From positions 1 to 44,844 of the forward strand of contig NW_003128734.1 of NCBI RefSeq assembly GCF_000003605.2: a DNA stretch of 44,844 nt, read 5' to 3'. The translations under genes were made by a program, and so were the position numbers. The stretch is from Saccoglossus kowalevskii. Taxonomy: Eukaryota; Hemichordata; Enteropneusta; Harrimaniidae. Below the pieces are notes generated by a model. It saw nothing but the letters and a program-made list of their open reading frames with translations. It was not told where the DNA came from and ran no database searches. Below, in pieces: positions 10,733-23,834 of this stretch; position 1 is the first letter of the stretch, and each line of letters begins with the position of its first letter.

Positions 10733-11459
10733 CTACGTCCTTCGAGGGCCACTACGATATTCAAACGGCCTTTTATGACATATTCATTCACTTTCGCGAA
10801 CTTTTAGCAACTGGACTCGATAATGTAACAGAATAGGTAACATTTCCATGTAAATCTGACAACTTTGCACAAGCTTTTCACAACTTTGTAAGCACTTTGT
10901 TAATCACTTTGCGGTTGGGTAGTGGTACAATGTGCCAACATAAATAGCTGTTTTAGACTTTTACTTAATTTTGCTCTAAATTTAACTGCGGGGTTATATT
11001 TGAAATGACTTAGGGGGAATATACACGCAAATCCACCAACTTTTCAATCACTTGTCACATTTTTAGTATGTGTTTGTTCATTTTACGGCCGGCTCATATG
11101 ACAGTCTGCTAACATGGGAGGTTTCAAAGGGATTTTATTCATTTTTCATACTTTATAACTGCATTGTTCGATATAACAACAACTTAGGTCAAATAAACAA
11201 ACAAGTCAACCAACTTTGGAATCACTTTGAAGAACTTTGCACGCTATTTTAAAAGCTTGAACCAAATAGGTGCAGACTGCAAAAACTCAAAAAAGTGTCA
11301 CTCGCCGGTTTTCGCAGATTGTCTCCCATGCAAGTACTAACCACGACCGATTAAACTTTACTTCAATTATCATTCGATCACCTGACCACTCATCTATCAG
11401 GGTCATTTAAAAATTATCGTATTTGGCGGCCATTAAATGTATGGAAATGTTTAAAAAAT
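10733..11459 (+). repeat. Satellite unit 16, 727 bp, M allele
   Basis: It has acttaattttgctc and gcggggttatatttg (related to unit 60), ggccggctc and aagggattttat, and again ttcaattatcattcg. It looks like a recent tandem copy of part of unit 15. Confidence 0.95.
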
Positions 11460-12198
11460 CTACGTCCTTCGAGGGCCACTACGATATTCAAACGGCCTTT
11501 TATGACATATTCATTCACTTTTCGCGAACTTTTTAGCAACTGGACTCGATAATGTAACAGAATAGGTAACATTTCCATGTAAATCTGACAACTTTGCACA
11601 AGCTTTTTCACAACTTTGTAAGCACTTTTGTTAATCACTTTGCGGTTTGGGTAGTGGTACAATGTGCCAACATAAATAGCTGTTTTTAGACTTTTACATA
11701 ATTTTGTTCTAAATTTAACTGCGGGGTTCTATTTGAAATGACTTAGGGGGAATATACACGCAAATCCACCAACTTTTCAATCACTTGTCACATTTTTAGT
11801 ATGTGTTTGTTCATTTTACGGTCGTCTCTTATGACAGTCTGCTAACATGGGAGGTTTCAAATGGATTTTAGTCATTTTTCATACTTTATAACTGCATTGT
11901 TCGATATAACAACAACTTAGGTCAAATAAACAAACAAGTCAACCAACTTTGGAATCACTTTGAAGAACTTTGCACGCTATTTTAAAAGCTTGAACCAAAT
12001 AGGTGCAGACTGCAAAAACTCAAAAAAGTGTCACACGCCGGTTTTCGCAGATTGTCTCCCATGCAAGTACTAACCACAACCGATTAAACTTTACTTCCAT
12101 TATCGGCCGATCACCTGACCACTCATCTACTAGTATCAAGGTCATTTAAAAATTATCGTAATTGGCAGCCATTTAATGTATGGAAATGTTTAAAAAAT
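11460..12198 (+). repeat. Satellite unit 17, 739 bp, L allele
   Basis: Six single T insertions in T runs at 11518-11690, plus the 6-bp L insertion, account exactly for 739. It also has tcacacgccgg and tatcaaggtc. Confidence 0.95.
11518..11690. other. Patch of six single T insertions, probably sequence error
   Basis: T runs are lengthened by one in acttttcgcg, actttttagc, agctttttcac, gcacttttg, cggtttggg and ctgttttta. The surrounding bases match the consensus. Confidence 0.65.
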
Positions 12199-12931
12199 CT
12201 ACGTCCTTCGAGGGCCACTACGATATTCAAACGGCCTTTTATGACATATTCATTCACTTTCGCGAACTTTTAGCAACTGGACTCGATAATGTAACAGAAT
12301 AGGTAACATTTCCATGTAAATCTGACAACTTTGCACAAGCTTTTCACAACTTTGTAAGCACTTTGTTAATCACTTTGCGGTTGGGTAGTGGTACAATGTG
12401 CCAACATAAATAGCTGTTTTAGACTTTTACAGAATTTTGTTCTAAATTTAACTGCGGGGTTCTATTTGAAATGACTTAGGGGGAATATACACGCAAATCC
12501 ACCAACTTTTCAATCACTTGTCACATTTTTAGTATGTGTTTGTTCATTTTACGGTCGCCTCATATGACAGTCTGCTAACATGGGAGGTTTCAAATGGATT
12601 TTAGTCATTTTTCATACTTTATAACTGCATTGTTCGATATAACAACAACTTAGGTCAAATAAACAAACAAGTCAACCAACTTTGGAATCACTTTGAAGAA
12701 CTTTGCACGCTATTTTAAAAGCTTGAACCAAATAGGTGCAGACTGCAAAAACTCAAAAAAGTGTCACTCGCCGGTTTTCGCAGATTGTCTCCCATGCAAG
12801 TACTAACCACAACCGATTAAACTTTACTTCCATTATCGGTCGATCACCTGACCACTCATCTACTAGTATCATGGTCATTTAAAAATTATCGTAATTGGCG
12901 GCCATTTAATGTATGGAAATGTTTAAAAAAT
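12199..12931 (+). repeat. Satellite unit 18, 733 bp, L allele
   Basis: It shares ttacagaatttt and ggtcgcctcatatg with unit 8, ten units upstream. The L insertion combines with atcggtcgatc and ggcggcc, a recombinant allele combination. Confidence 0.95.
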
Positions 12932-13657
12932 CTACGTCCTTCGAGGGCCACTACGATATTCAAACGGCCTTTTATGACATATTCATTCACTTTCGCGAAC
13001 TTTTAGCAACTGGACTCGATAATGTAACAGAATAGGTCACATTTCCATGTAAATCTGACAACTTTGCACAAGCTTTTCACAACTTTGTAAGCACTTTGTT
13101 AATCACTTAGCGCTTGGGTAGTTGTACAATGTGCCAACATAAATAGCTGTTTTAGACTTTTACATAATTTTGTTCTAAATTTAACTGCGGGGTTCTATTT
13201 GAAATGACTTAGGGGAATATACACGCAAATCCACCAACTTTCCAATCACTTGTCAGTTTTTTAGTATGTGTTTGTTCATTTTACGGTCGTCTCTTATGAC
13301 AGTCTGCTAACATGGGAGGTTTCAAATGGATTTGAGTCATTTTTCATACTTTATAACTGCATTGTTCGATATAACAACAACTTAGGTCAAATAAACAAAC
13401 AAGTCAACCAACTTTGGAATCACTTTGAAGAACTTTGCACGCTATTTTAAAAGCTTGAACCAAATAGGTGCAGACTGCAAAAACTCAAAAAAGTGTCACT
13501 CGCCGGTTTTCTCAGATTGTCTCCCATGCAAGTACTAACCACGACCGATTAAACTTTACTTCCATCATCGGCCGATCACCTGACCACTCATCCATCAGGG
13601 TCATTTAAATATTATCGTCATTGGCGGCCATTTAATGTATGGAAATGTTTAAAAAAT
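12932..13657 (+). repeat. Satellite unit 19, 726 bp, M allele
   Basis: It has aataggtcac (also in unit 22), gcgcttggg, tttccaatc, tcagttttttag, ggatttgag and catccatcaggg/cgtcattgg as in unit 13. Confidence 0.95.
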
Positions 13658-14382
13658 CTACGTCCTTCGAGGGCCACTACGATATTCAAACGGCATTTTA
13701 TGACATATTTATTCACTTTCGCAAACGTTTAGTAACTGGACTCGATAAAGTAACAGAATAGGTAACATTTCCATGTAAATCTGCCAACTTTGCACAAGCT
13801 TTTCACAACTTTGTAAGCACTTTGTTAATCACTTTGCGGTTGGGTAGTGGTACAATGTGCCAACATAAATAGCCTTTTTAGACTTTTACATAATTTTGTT
13901 CTAAATTTAACTGCGGGGTTCTATTTGAAATGACTTAGGGGGAATATACACGCAAATCCACCAACTTTTCAATCACTTGTCACATTTTTAGTATGTGTTT
14001 GTTCATTTTACGGTCGTCTCTTATGACAGTCTGCTAACATGGGAGGTTTCAAATGGATTTTAGTCATTTTTCATACTTTATAACTGCATTGTTCGATATA
14101 ACAACAACTTAGGTCAAATAAACAAACAAGTCAACCAACTTTGGAATCACTTTGAAGAACTTTGCACGCTATTTTAAAAGCTTGAACCAAATAGGTGCAG
14201 ACTGCAAAAACTCAAAAAAGTGTCACTCGCCGGTTTTCTCAGATTGTCTCCCATGCAAGTACTAACTACGACCGATTAAACTTTACTTCCATTATCGGCC
14301 GATCACCTGACCACTCATCTATCAGTCATTTAAAAATTATCGTAATTGGCGGCCATTTAATGTATGGAAATGTTTAAAAAAT
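13658..14382 (+). repeat. Satellite unit 20, 725 bp, S allele
   Basis: It has cggcatttt/atttattc/gataaag, gcggttggg, gccttttta and aatggattttag. Ctaactacg is shared with units 23 and 50. Confidence 0.95.
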
Positions 14383-15106
14383 CTACGTCCTTCGAGGGCC
14401 ACTACGATATTCAAACGGCATTTTATGACATATTTATTCACTTTCGCAAACGTTTAGTAACTGGACTCGATAAAGTAACAGAATAGGTAACATTTCCATG
14501 TAAATCTGCCAACTTTGCACAAGCTTTTCACAACTTTGTAAGCACTTTGTTAATCACTTTGCGGTTGGGTAGTGGTACAATGTGCCAACATAAATAGCCT
14601 TTTTAGACTTTTACATAATTTTGTTCTAAATTTAACTGCGGGGTTCTATTTGAAATGACTTAGGGAGAATATACACGCAAATCCACCAACTTTTCAATCA
14701 CTTGTCACATTTTTAGTATGTGTTTGTTCATTTTACGGTCGTCTCTTATGACAGTCTGCTAACATGGGAGGTTTCAAATGGATTTTAGTCATTTTTCATA
14801 CTTTATAACTGCATTGTTCGATATAACAACTTAGGTCAAATAAACAAACAAGTCAACCAACTTTGGAATCACTTTGAAGAACTTTGCACGCTATTTTAAA
14901 AGCTTGAACCAAATAGGTGCAGACTGTAAAAACTCAAAAAAGTGTCACTCGCCGGTTTTCTCAGGTTGTCTCCCATGCAAGTACTAACCACGACCGATTA
15001 AACTTTACTTCCATTATCGGTCGATCACCTGACCACTCATCTATCAGGGTCATTTAAATATTATCGTAATTGGCGGCCATTTAATGTATGGAAATGTTTA
15101 AAAAAT
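14383..15106 (+). repeat. Satellite unit 21, 724 bp, M allele
   Basis: It carries agggagaat and a 3-bp deletion (atataacaacttagg). Both occur together again in unit 36 (25289), 15 units away. Gactgtaaaaac is private. Confidence 0.95.
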
Positions 15107-15832
15107 CTACGTCCTTCGAGGGCCACTACGATATTCAAACGGCCTTTTATGACATATTCATTCACTTTCGCGAACTTTTAGCAACTGGACTCGATAATGT
15201 AACAGAATAGGTCACATTTCCATGTAAATCTGACAACTTTGCACAAGCATTTCACAACTTTGTAAGCACTTTGTTAATCACTTAGCGCTTGGGTAGTTGT
15301 ACAATGTGCCAACATAAATAGCTGTTTTAGACTTTTACATAATTTTGTTCTAAATTTAACTGCGGGGTTCTATTTGAAATGACTTAGGGGAATATACACG
15401 CAAATCCACCAACCTTTCAATCACTTGTCACATTTTTAGTATGTGTTTGTTCATTTTACGGTCGTCTCTTATGACAGTCTGCTAACATGGGAGGTTTCAA
15501 ATGGATTTGAGTCATTTTTCATACTTTATAACTGCATTGTTCGATATAACAACAACTTAGGTCAAATAAACAAACAAGTCAACCAACTTTGGAATCACTT
15601 TGAAGAACTTTGCACGCTATTTTAAAAGATTGAACCAAATAGGTGCAGACTGCAAAAACTCAAAAAAGTGTCACTCGCCGGTTTTCTCAGATTGTCTCCC
15701 ATGCAAGTACTAACCACGACCGATTAAACTTTACTTCCATTATCGGCCGATCACCTGACAACTCATCTATCAGGGTCATTTAAATATTATCGTAATTGGC
15801 GGCCATTTAATGTATGGAAATGTTTAAAAAAT
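15107..15832 (+). repeat. Satellite unit 22, 726 bp, M allele
   Basis: Three rare variants, aagcatttcac, caacctttcaatc and aaaagattgaacc, are all shared with unit 26 (18009), four units away. It has gcgcttggg and ggatttgag. Confidence 0.95.
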
Positions 15833-16565
15833 CTACGTCCTTCGAGGGCCACTACGATATTCAAACGGCATTTTATGACATATTCATTCACTTTCGCAAA
15901 CTTTTAGTAACTGGACTCGATAACGTAACAGAATAGGTAACATTTCCATGTAAATCTGCCAACTTTGCACAAGCTTTTCACAACTTTGTAAGCACTTTGT
16001 TAATCACTTTGCGGTTGGGTAGTGGTACAATGTGCCAACATAAATAGCCTTTTTAGACTTTTACATAATTTTGTTCTAAATTTAACTGCGGGGTTCTATT
16101 TGAAATGACTTAGGGGGAATATACACGCAAATCCACCAACTTTTCAATCACTTGTCACATTTTTAGTATGTGTTTGTTCATTTTACGGTCGTCTCTTATG
16201 ACAGTCTGCTAACATGGGAGGTTTCAAATGGATTTTAGTCATTTTTCATACTTTATAACTGCATTGTTCGATATAACAACAACTTAGGTCAAATAAACAA
16301 ACAAGTCAACCAACTTTGGAATCACTTTGAAGAACTTTGCACGCTATTTTAAAAGCTTGAACCAAATAGGTGCAGACTGCAAAAACTCAAAAAAGTGTCA
16401 CTCGCCGGTTTTCTCAGATTGTCTCCCATGCAAGTACTAACTACGACCGATTAAACTTTACTTCCTTTATCGGCCGATCACCTGACCACTCATCTACTAG
16501 TATCAGGGTCATTTAAAAATTATCGTAATTGGCGGCCATTTAATGTATGGAAATGTTTAAAAAAT
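15833..16565 (+). repeat. Satellite unit 23, 733 bp, L allele
   Basis: It has cggcatttt with cgcaaactttt and gataacg, ctaactacg, private cttcctttatcgg, and L joined to ggcggcc instead of the usual ggcagcc. Confidence 0.95.
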
Positions 16566-17283
16566 CTACGTCCTTCGAGGGCCACTACGATATTCAAACG
16601 GCATTTTATGACATATTCATTCACTTTCGCAAACTTTTAGTAACTGGACTCGATAATGTAACAGAATAGGTAACATTTCCATGTAAATCTGACAACTTTG
16701 CACAAGCTTTTCACAACTTTGTAAGCACTTTGTTAATCACTTAGCGCTTGGGTAGTTGTACAATGTGCCAACATAAATAGCTGTTTTAGAATTTTACATA
16801 ATTTCGTTCTAAATTTAACTGCGGGGTTCTATTTGAAATGACTTAGGGGGAATATACACGCAAATCCACCAACTTTTCAATCACTTGTCACATTTTAGTA
16901 TGTGTTTGTTCATTTTACGGCCGGCTCATATGACAGTCTGCTAACATGGGAGGTTTCAAAGGGATTTTATTCATTTTTCATACTTTATAGCTGCATGGTT
17001 CGATATAACAACGACTTAGGTCAGATAAACAAACAAGTCAACCAACTTAGGAATCACTTTCAAGACGCTATTTTAACAGCTTGAACCAAACAGGTGCAGA
17101 CTGCAAAAACTCAAAAAAGTGTCACTCGCCGGTTTTCTCAGGTTGTCTCCCATGCAATTACTAACCACGACCGATTAAACTTTACTTCCATTATCGGTCG
17201 ATCACCTGACCACTCATCTATCAGGGTCATTTAAAAATTATCGTATTTGGCGGCCATTAAATGTATGGAAATGTTTTAAAAAT
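16566..17283 (+). repeat. Satellite unit 24, 718 bp, M allele, 8-bp deletion
   Basis: Ctttgcac is deleted after caaga (junction near 17067). Caacgactt, cttaggaatc and aaacagg are also present. The set recurs in unit 53 (37687), 29 units away. It has ggccggctc and aagggattttat. Confidence 0.96.
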
Positions 17284-18008
17284 CTACGTCCTTCGAGGGC
17301 CACTACGATATTCAAACGGCCTTTTATGACATATTCATTCACTTTCGCGAACTTTTAGCAACTGGACTCGATAATGTAACAGAATAGGTAACATTTCCAT
17401 GTAAATCTGACAACTTTGCACAAGCTTTTCACAACTTTGTAAGCACTTTGTTAATCACTTTGCGGTTGGGTAGTGGTACAATGTGCCAACATAAATAGCT
17501 GTTTTAGACTTTTACATAATTTTGTTCTAAATTTAACTGCGGGGTTCTATTTGAAATGACTTAGGGGGAATATACACGCAAATCCACCAACTTTTCAATC
17601 ACTTGTCACATTTTTAGTATGTGTTTGTTCATTTAACGGTCGTCTCTTATGACAGTCTGCTAACATGGGAGGTTTCAAATGGATTTTAGTCATTTTTCAT
17701 ACTTTATAACTGCATTGTTCGATATAACAACAACTTAGGTCAAATAAACAAACAAGTCAACCAACTTTGGAATCACTTTGAAGAACTTTGCACGCTATTT
17801 TAAAAGCTTGAACCAAATAGGTGCAGACTGCAAAAACTCAAAAAAGTGTCACTCGCCGGTTTTCTCAGATTGTCTCCCATGCAAGTACTAACCACGACCG
17901 ATTAAACTTTACTTCCATTATCGGCCGATCACCTGACCACTCATCTATCAGTCATTTAAATATTATCGTAATTGGCGGCCATTTAATATATGGAAATGTT
18001 TAAAAAAT
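17284..18008 (+). repeat. Satellite unit 25, 725 bp, S allele
   Basis: It has cctttt/cgcgaac/gataatg, gctgtttta, private catttaacggtcg, and S joined to aaatatt and aatatatgg as in unit 6. Confidence 0.95.
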
Positions 18009-18735
18009 CTACGTCCTTCGAGGGCCACTACGATATTCAAACGGCCTTTTATGACATATTCATTCACTTTCGCAAACTTTTAGTAACTGGACTCGATAAT
18101 GTAACAGAATAGGTAACATTTCCATGTAAATCTGACAACTTTGCACAAGCATTTCACAACTTTGTAAGCACTTTGTTAATCACTTAGCGCTTGGGTAGTT
18201 GTATAATGTGCCAACATAAATAGCTGTTTTAGACTTTTACATAATTTTGTTCTAAATTTAACTGCGGGGTTCTATTTGAAATGACTTAGGGGAATATACA
18301 CGCAAATCCACCAACCTTTCAATCACTTGTCACATTTTTAGTATGTGTTTGTTCATTTTACGGTCGTCTCTTATGACAGTCTGCTAACATGGGAGGTTTC
18401 AAATGGATTTGAGTCATTTTTCATACTTTATAACTGCATTGTTCGATATAACAACAACTTAGGTCAAATAAACAAACAAGTCAACCAACTTTGGAATCAC
18501 TTTGAAGAACTTTGCACGCTATTTTAAAAGATTGAACCAAATAGGTGCAGACTGCAAAAACTCAAAAAAAGTGTCACTCGCCGGTTTTCTCAGATTGTCT
18601 CCCATGCAAGTACTAACCACGACCGATTAAACTTTACTTCCATTATCGGCCGATCACCTGACAACTCATCTATCAGGGTCATTTAAATATTATCGTAATT
18701 GGCAGCCATTTAATGTATGGAAATGTTTAAAAAAT
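18009..18735 (+). repeat. Satellite unit 26, 727 bp, M allele
   Basis: It carries the three-variant set of unit 22 but with a cgcaaactttt head, tgtataatg, and gacaactcatc joined to ggcagcc. Confidence 0.95.
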
Positions 18736-19464
18736 CTACGTCCTTCGAGGGCCACTACGATATTCAAACGGCATTTTATGACATATTTATTCACTTTCGC
18801 AAACGTTTAGTAACTGGACTCGATAAAGTAACAGAATAGGTAACATTTCCATGTAAATCTGCCAACTTTGCACAAGCTTTTCACAACTTTTGTAAGCACT
18901 TTGTTAATCACTTTTGCGGTTGGGTAGTGGTACAATGTGCCAACATAAATAGCCTTTTTAGACTTTTACATAATTTTGTTCTAAATTTAACTGCGGGGTT
19001 CTATATGAAATGACTTAGGGGGAATATACACGCAAATCCACCAACTTTTCAATCACTTGTCACATTTTTAGTATGTGTTTGTTCATTTTACGGTCGTCTC
19101 TTATGACAGTCTGCTAACATGGGTGGATTCAAATGGATTTTAGTCATTTTTCATACTTTATAACTGCATGGTTCGATATAACAACAACTTAGGTCAAATA
19201 AACAAACAAGTCAACCAACTTTGGAATCACTTTGAAGACCCTTGCACGCTATTTTAACAGCTTGAACCAAATAGGTGCAGACTGCAAAAACTCAAAAAAG
19301 TGTCACTCGCCGGTTTTCTCAGGTTGCCTCCCATGCAAGTACTAACCACGACCGATTAAACTTTACTTCCATTATCGTTCGATCGCCTGACCACTCATCT
19401 ATCAGGGTCATTTAAAAATTATCGTATTTGGCGGCCATTAAATGTATGGAAATGTTTAAAAAAT
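18736..19464 (+). repeat. Satellite unit 27, 729 bp, M allele
   Basis: Two T insertions at 18887-18915 explain 729. It has gataaag, tatatgaaatg, gtggattc, gaagaccctt, and private ggttgcctcc and gatcgcctg. Confidence 0.95.
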
Positions 19465-20191
19465 CTACGTCCTTCGAGGGCCACTACGATATTCAAACGG
19501 CCTGTTATGACATATTCATTCACTTTCGCGAACTTTTAGCAACTGGACTCAATAATGTAACAGAATAGGTAACATTTCCATGTAAATCTGACAACTTTGC
19601 ACAAGCTTTTCACAACTTTGTAAGCACTTTGTTAATCACTTTGCGCTTGGGTAGTGGTACAATGTGCCAACATAAATAGCTGTTTTAGACTTTTACATAA
19701 TTTTGTTCTAAATTTAACTGCGGGGTTCTATTTGAAATGACTTAGGGGGAATATACACGCAAATCCACCAACTTTTCAATCACTTGTCACATTTTTAGTA
19801 TGTGTTTGTTCATTTTACGGTCGTCTCTTATGACAGTCTGCTAACATGGGAGGTTTCAAATGGATTTTAGTCATTTTTCATACTTTATAACTGCATTGTT
19901 CGATATAACAACAACTTAGGTCAAATAAACAAACAAGTCAACCAACTTTGGAATCACTTTGAAGAACTTTGCACGCTATTTTAACAGCTTGAACCAAATA
20001 GGTGCAGACTGCAAAAACTCAAAAAAGTGTCACTCGCCGGTTTTCTCAGATTGTCTCCCATGCAAGTACTAACCACGACCGATTAAACTTTACTTCCATT
20101 ATCGGCCGATCACCTGACAACTCATCTATCAGGGTCATTTAAATATTATCGTAATTGGCGGCCATTTAATGTATGGAAATGTTTAAAAAAT
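19465..20191 (+). repeat. Satellite unit 28, 727 bp, M allele
   Basis: It has the cctgttatg/actcaataatg head, ttgcgcttggg (mixed allele), gctgtttta and gacaactcatc with aaatatt. Confidence 0.95.
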
Positions 20192-20917
20192 CTACGTCCT
20201 TCGAGGGCCACTACGATATTCAAACGGCATTTTATGACATATTTATTCACTTTCGCAAACGTTTAGTAACTGGACTCGATAAAGTAACAGAATAGGTAAC
20301 ATTTCCATGTAAATCTGACAACTTTGCACAAGCTTTTCACAACTTTGTAAGCACTTTGTTAATCACTTAGCGCTTGGGTAGTTGTACAATGTGCCAACAT
20401 AAATAGCTGTTTTAGACTTTTACATAATTTTGTTCTAAATTTAACTGCGAGGTTCTATTTGAAATGACTTAGGGGAATATACACGCAAATCCACCAACTT
20501 TCCAATCACTTGTCACATTTTTAGTATGTGTTTGTTCATTTTACGGTCGTCTCTTATGACAGTCTGCTAACATGGGAGGTTTCAAATGGATTTGAGTCAT
20601 TTTTCATACTTTATAACTGCATTGTTCGATATAACAACAACTTAGGTCAAATAAACAAACAAGTCAACCAACTTTGGAATCACTTTGATGAACTTTGCAC
20701 GCTATTTTAAAAGCTTGAACCAAATAGGTGCAGACTGCAAAAACTCAAAAAAGTGTCACTCGCCGGTTTTCTCAGATTGTCTCCCATGCAAGTACTAACC
20801 ACGACCGATTAAACTTTACTTCCATTATCGGCCGATCACCTGACAACTCATCTATCAGGGTCATTTAAATATTATCGTAATTGGCGGCCATTTAATGTAT
20901 GGAAATGTTTAAAAAAT
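20192..20917 (+). repeat. Satellite unit 29, 726 bp, M allele
   Basis: It has cggcatttt/gataaag, gcgcttggg, gcgaggttc, tttccaatc, ggatttgag and private gatgaactttg. Confidence 0.95.
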
Positions 20918-21650
20918 CTACGTCCTTCGAGGGCCACTACGATATTCAAACGGCATTTTATGACATATTTATTCACTTTCGCAAACGTTTAGTAACTGGA
21001 CTCGATAATGTAACAGAATAGGTAACATTTCCATGTAAATCTGACAACTTTGCACAAGCTTTTCACAACTTTGTAAGCACTTTGTTAATCACTTTGCGGT
21101 TGGGTAGTGGTACAATGTGCCAACATAAATAGCTGTTTTAGACTTTTACATAATTTTGTTCTAAATTTAACTGCGGGGTTCTATTTGAAATGACTTAGGG
21201 GGAATATACACGCAAATCCACCAACTTTTCAATCACTTGTCACATTTTTAGTATGTGTTTGTTCATTTTACGGTCGTCTCTTATGACAGTCTGCTAACAT
21301 GGGAGGTTTCAAATGGATTTTAGTCATTTTTCATACTTTATAACTGCATTGTTCGATATAACAACAACTTAGGTCAAATAAACAAACAAGTCAACCAACT
21401 TTGGAATCACTTTGAAGAACTTTGCACGCTATTTTAAAAGCTTGAACCAAATAGGTGCAGACTGCAAAAACTCAAAAAAGTGTCACTCGCCGGTTTTCGC
21501 AGATTGTCTCCCATGCAAGTACTAACCACAACCGTTTAAACTTTACTTCCATTATCGGCCGATCACCTGACCACTCATCTACTAGTATAAGGGTCATTTA
21601 AAAATTATCGTAATTGGCAGCCATTTAATGTATGGAAATGTTTAAAAAAT
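20918..21650 (+). repeat. Satellite unit 30, 733 bp, L allele
   Basis: It has cggcatttt with gataatg, gctgtttta, tttcgcag, accgtttaaac, and agtataaggg (shared with unit 46). Confidence 0.95.
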
Positions 21651-22374
21651 CTACGTCCTTCGAGGGCCACTACGATATTCAAACGGCATTTTATGACATA
21701 TTTATTCACTTTCGCAAACGTTTAGTAACTGGACTCGATAACGTAACAGAATAGGTAACATTTCCATGTAAATCTGCCAACTTTGCACAAGCTTTTCACA
21801 ACTTTGTAAGCACTTTGTTAATCACTTTGCGGTTGGGTAGTGGTACAATGTGCCAACATAAATAGCCTTTTTAGACTTTTACATAATTTTGTTCTAAATT
21901 TAACTGCGGGGTTCTATATGAAATGACTTAGGGGGAATACACATGCAAATCCACCAACTTTTCAATCCCTTGTCACATTTTAGTATGTGTTTGTTCATTT
22001 TACGGCCGGCTCATATGACAGTCTGCTAACATGGGAGGTTTCAAAGGGATTTTATTCATTTTTCATACTTTATAGCTGCATGGTTCGATATAACAACAAC
22101 TTAAGTCAAATAAACAAACAAGTCAGCCAACTTTGGAATCACTTTCAAGACCATTGCACGCTATTTTAACAGCTTGAACCAAATAGGTGCAGACTGCAAA
22201 AACTCAAAAAAGTGTCACTCGCCGGTTTTCTCAGGTTGTCTCCCATGGAAGTACTAACCACGACCGATTAAACTTTACTTCCATTATCGGTCGATCACCT
22301 GACCACTCATCTATCAGGACATTTAAAAAAATATCGTAATTGGCGGCCATTTAATGTATGGAATGTTTAAAAAT
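21651..22374 (+). repeat. Satellite unit 31, 724 bp, M allele
   Basis: It has gataacg, tatatgaaatg, gaatacacatgc, aatcccttg, ggccggctc with aagggattttat, gtcagcc, caagaccattgc and caggacattt. Confidence 0.95.
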
Positions 22375-23107
22375 CTACGTCCTTCGAGGGCCACTACGAT
22401 ATTCAAACGGCCTTTTATGACGTATTCATTCACTTTCGCGAACTTTTAGCAACTGGACTCGATAAAGTAACAGAATAGGTAACATTTCCATGTAAATCTG
22501 CCAACTTTGCACAAGCTTTTCACAACTTTGTAAGCACTTTGTTAATCACTTAGCGCTTGGGGAGTTGTACAATGTGCCAACATAAATAGCTGTTTTAGAC
22601 TTTTACATAATTTTGTTCTAAATTTAACTGCGGGGTTCTATTTGAAATGACTTAGGGGGAATATACACGCAAATCCACCAACTTTTCAATCGCTTTTAAT
22701 ATTTTTAGTATGTGTTTGTTCATTTTACGGCCGGTTCATGTAACAGTCTGCTAACATGGGAGGTTTCAAATGGATTTCAGTCATTTTTCATACTTTATAA
22801 CTGCATTGTTCGATATAACAACAACTTAGGTCAAATAAACAAACAAGTCAACCAACTTTGGAATCACTTTGAAGAACTTTGCACGCTATTTTAAAAGCTT
22901 AAACCAAATAGGTGCAGACTGCAAAAACTCAAAAAAGTTTCACTCGCCGGTTTTCGCAGATTGTCTCCCATGCAAGTACTAACCACAACCGATTAAACTT
23001 TACTTCCATTATCGGCCGATCACCTGACCACTCATCTACTAGTATCAAGGTCATTTAAAAATTATCGTAATTGGCAGCCATTTAATGTATGGAAATGTTT
23101 AAAAAAT
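22375..23107 (+). repeat. Satellite unit 32, 733 bp, L allele
   Basis: It carries the rare ggccggttcatgtaac/ggatttcag block of unit 6, plus gacgtattc, gcttggggag, agcttaaacc and aagtttcac. Confidence 0.95.
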
Positions 23108-23834
23108 ATACGTCCTTCGAGGGCCACTACGATATTCAAACGGCATTTTATGACATATTTATTCACTTTCGCAAACGTTTAGTAACTGGACTCGATAACG
23201 TAACAGAATAGGTAACATTTCCATGTAAATCTGCCAACTTTGCACAAGCTTTTCACAACTTTGTAAGCACTTTGTTAATCACTTTGCGGTTGGGTAGTGG
23301 TACAATGTGCCAACATAAATAGCTGTTTTAGACTTTTACATAATTTTGTTCTAAATTTAACTGCGGGGTTCTATATGAAATGACTTACGGGGAATATACA
23401 CGCAAATCCACCAACTTTTCAATCACTTGTCACATTTTTACTATGTGTTTGTTCATTTTACGGTCGTCTCTTATGAAAGTCTGCTAACATGGGTGGATTC
23501 AAATGGATTTTAGTCATTTTTCATACTTTATAACTGCATGGTTCGATATAACAACAACTTAGGTCAAATAAACAAACAAGTCAACCAACTTTGGAACCAC
23601 TTTGAAGACCTTTGCACGCTATTTTAAAAGCTTGAACCAAATAGGTGCAGACTGCAAAAACTCAAAAAAGTGTCACTCGCCGGTTTTCTCAGGTTGTCTC
23701 CCATGCAGGTACTAACCACAACCGATTAAACTTTACTTCCATTATCGGTCGATCACCTGACCACTCATCTATCAGGGTCATTTAAAAAATTATCGTATTT
23801 GGCGGCCATTAAATGTATGGAAATGTTTAAAAAT
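23108..23834 (+). repeat. Satellite unit 33, 727 bp, M allele
   Basis: The head word is mutated to atatacg. It has cttacgggg, tttactatg, tatgaaag (also in unit 55), gtggattc and atgcaggtac. Confidence 0.95.

Noticed and set aside
11414-11662. 82-codon minus-strand frame
   Set aside because: It is opened by the cluster of T insertions at 11518-11690; the same region in other units is not open. Likely product of sequence error.
15443-15625. 60-codon plus-strand frame recurring in many units (also at 629, 3811, 4534, 8890, 11070, 13268 and others)
   Set aside because: It starts at GTG (from agtatgtg), not ATG. It is closed by an in-frame TAG in every unit carrying aatggattttag, and survives only where that word is ggatttgag, ggatttcag or aagggattttat. 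No promoter or other gene feature accompanies it, so it is a chance frame in satellite DNA.
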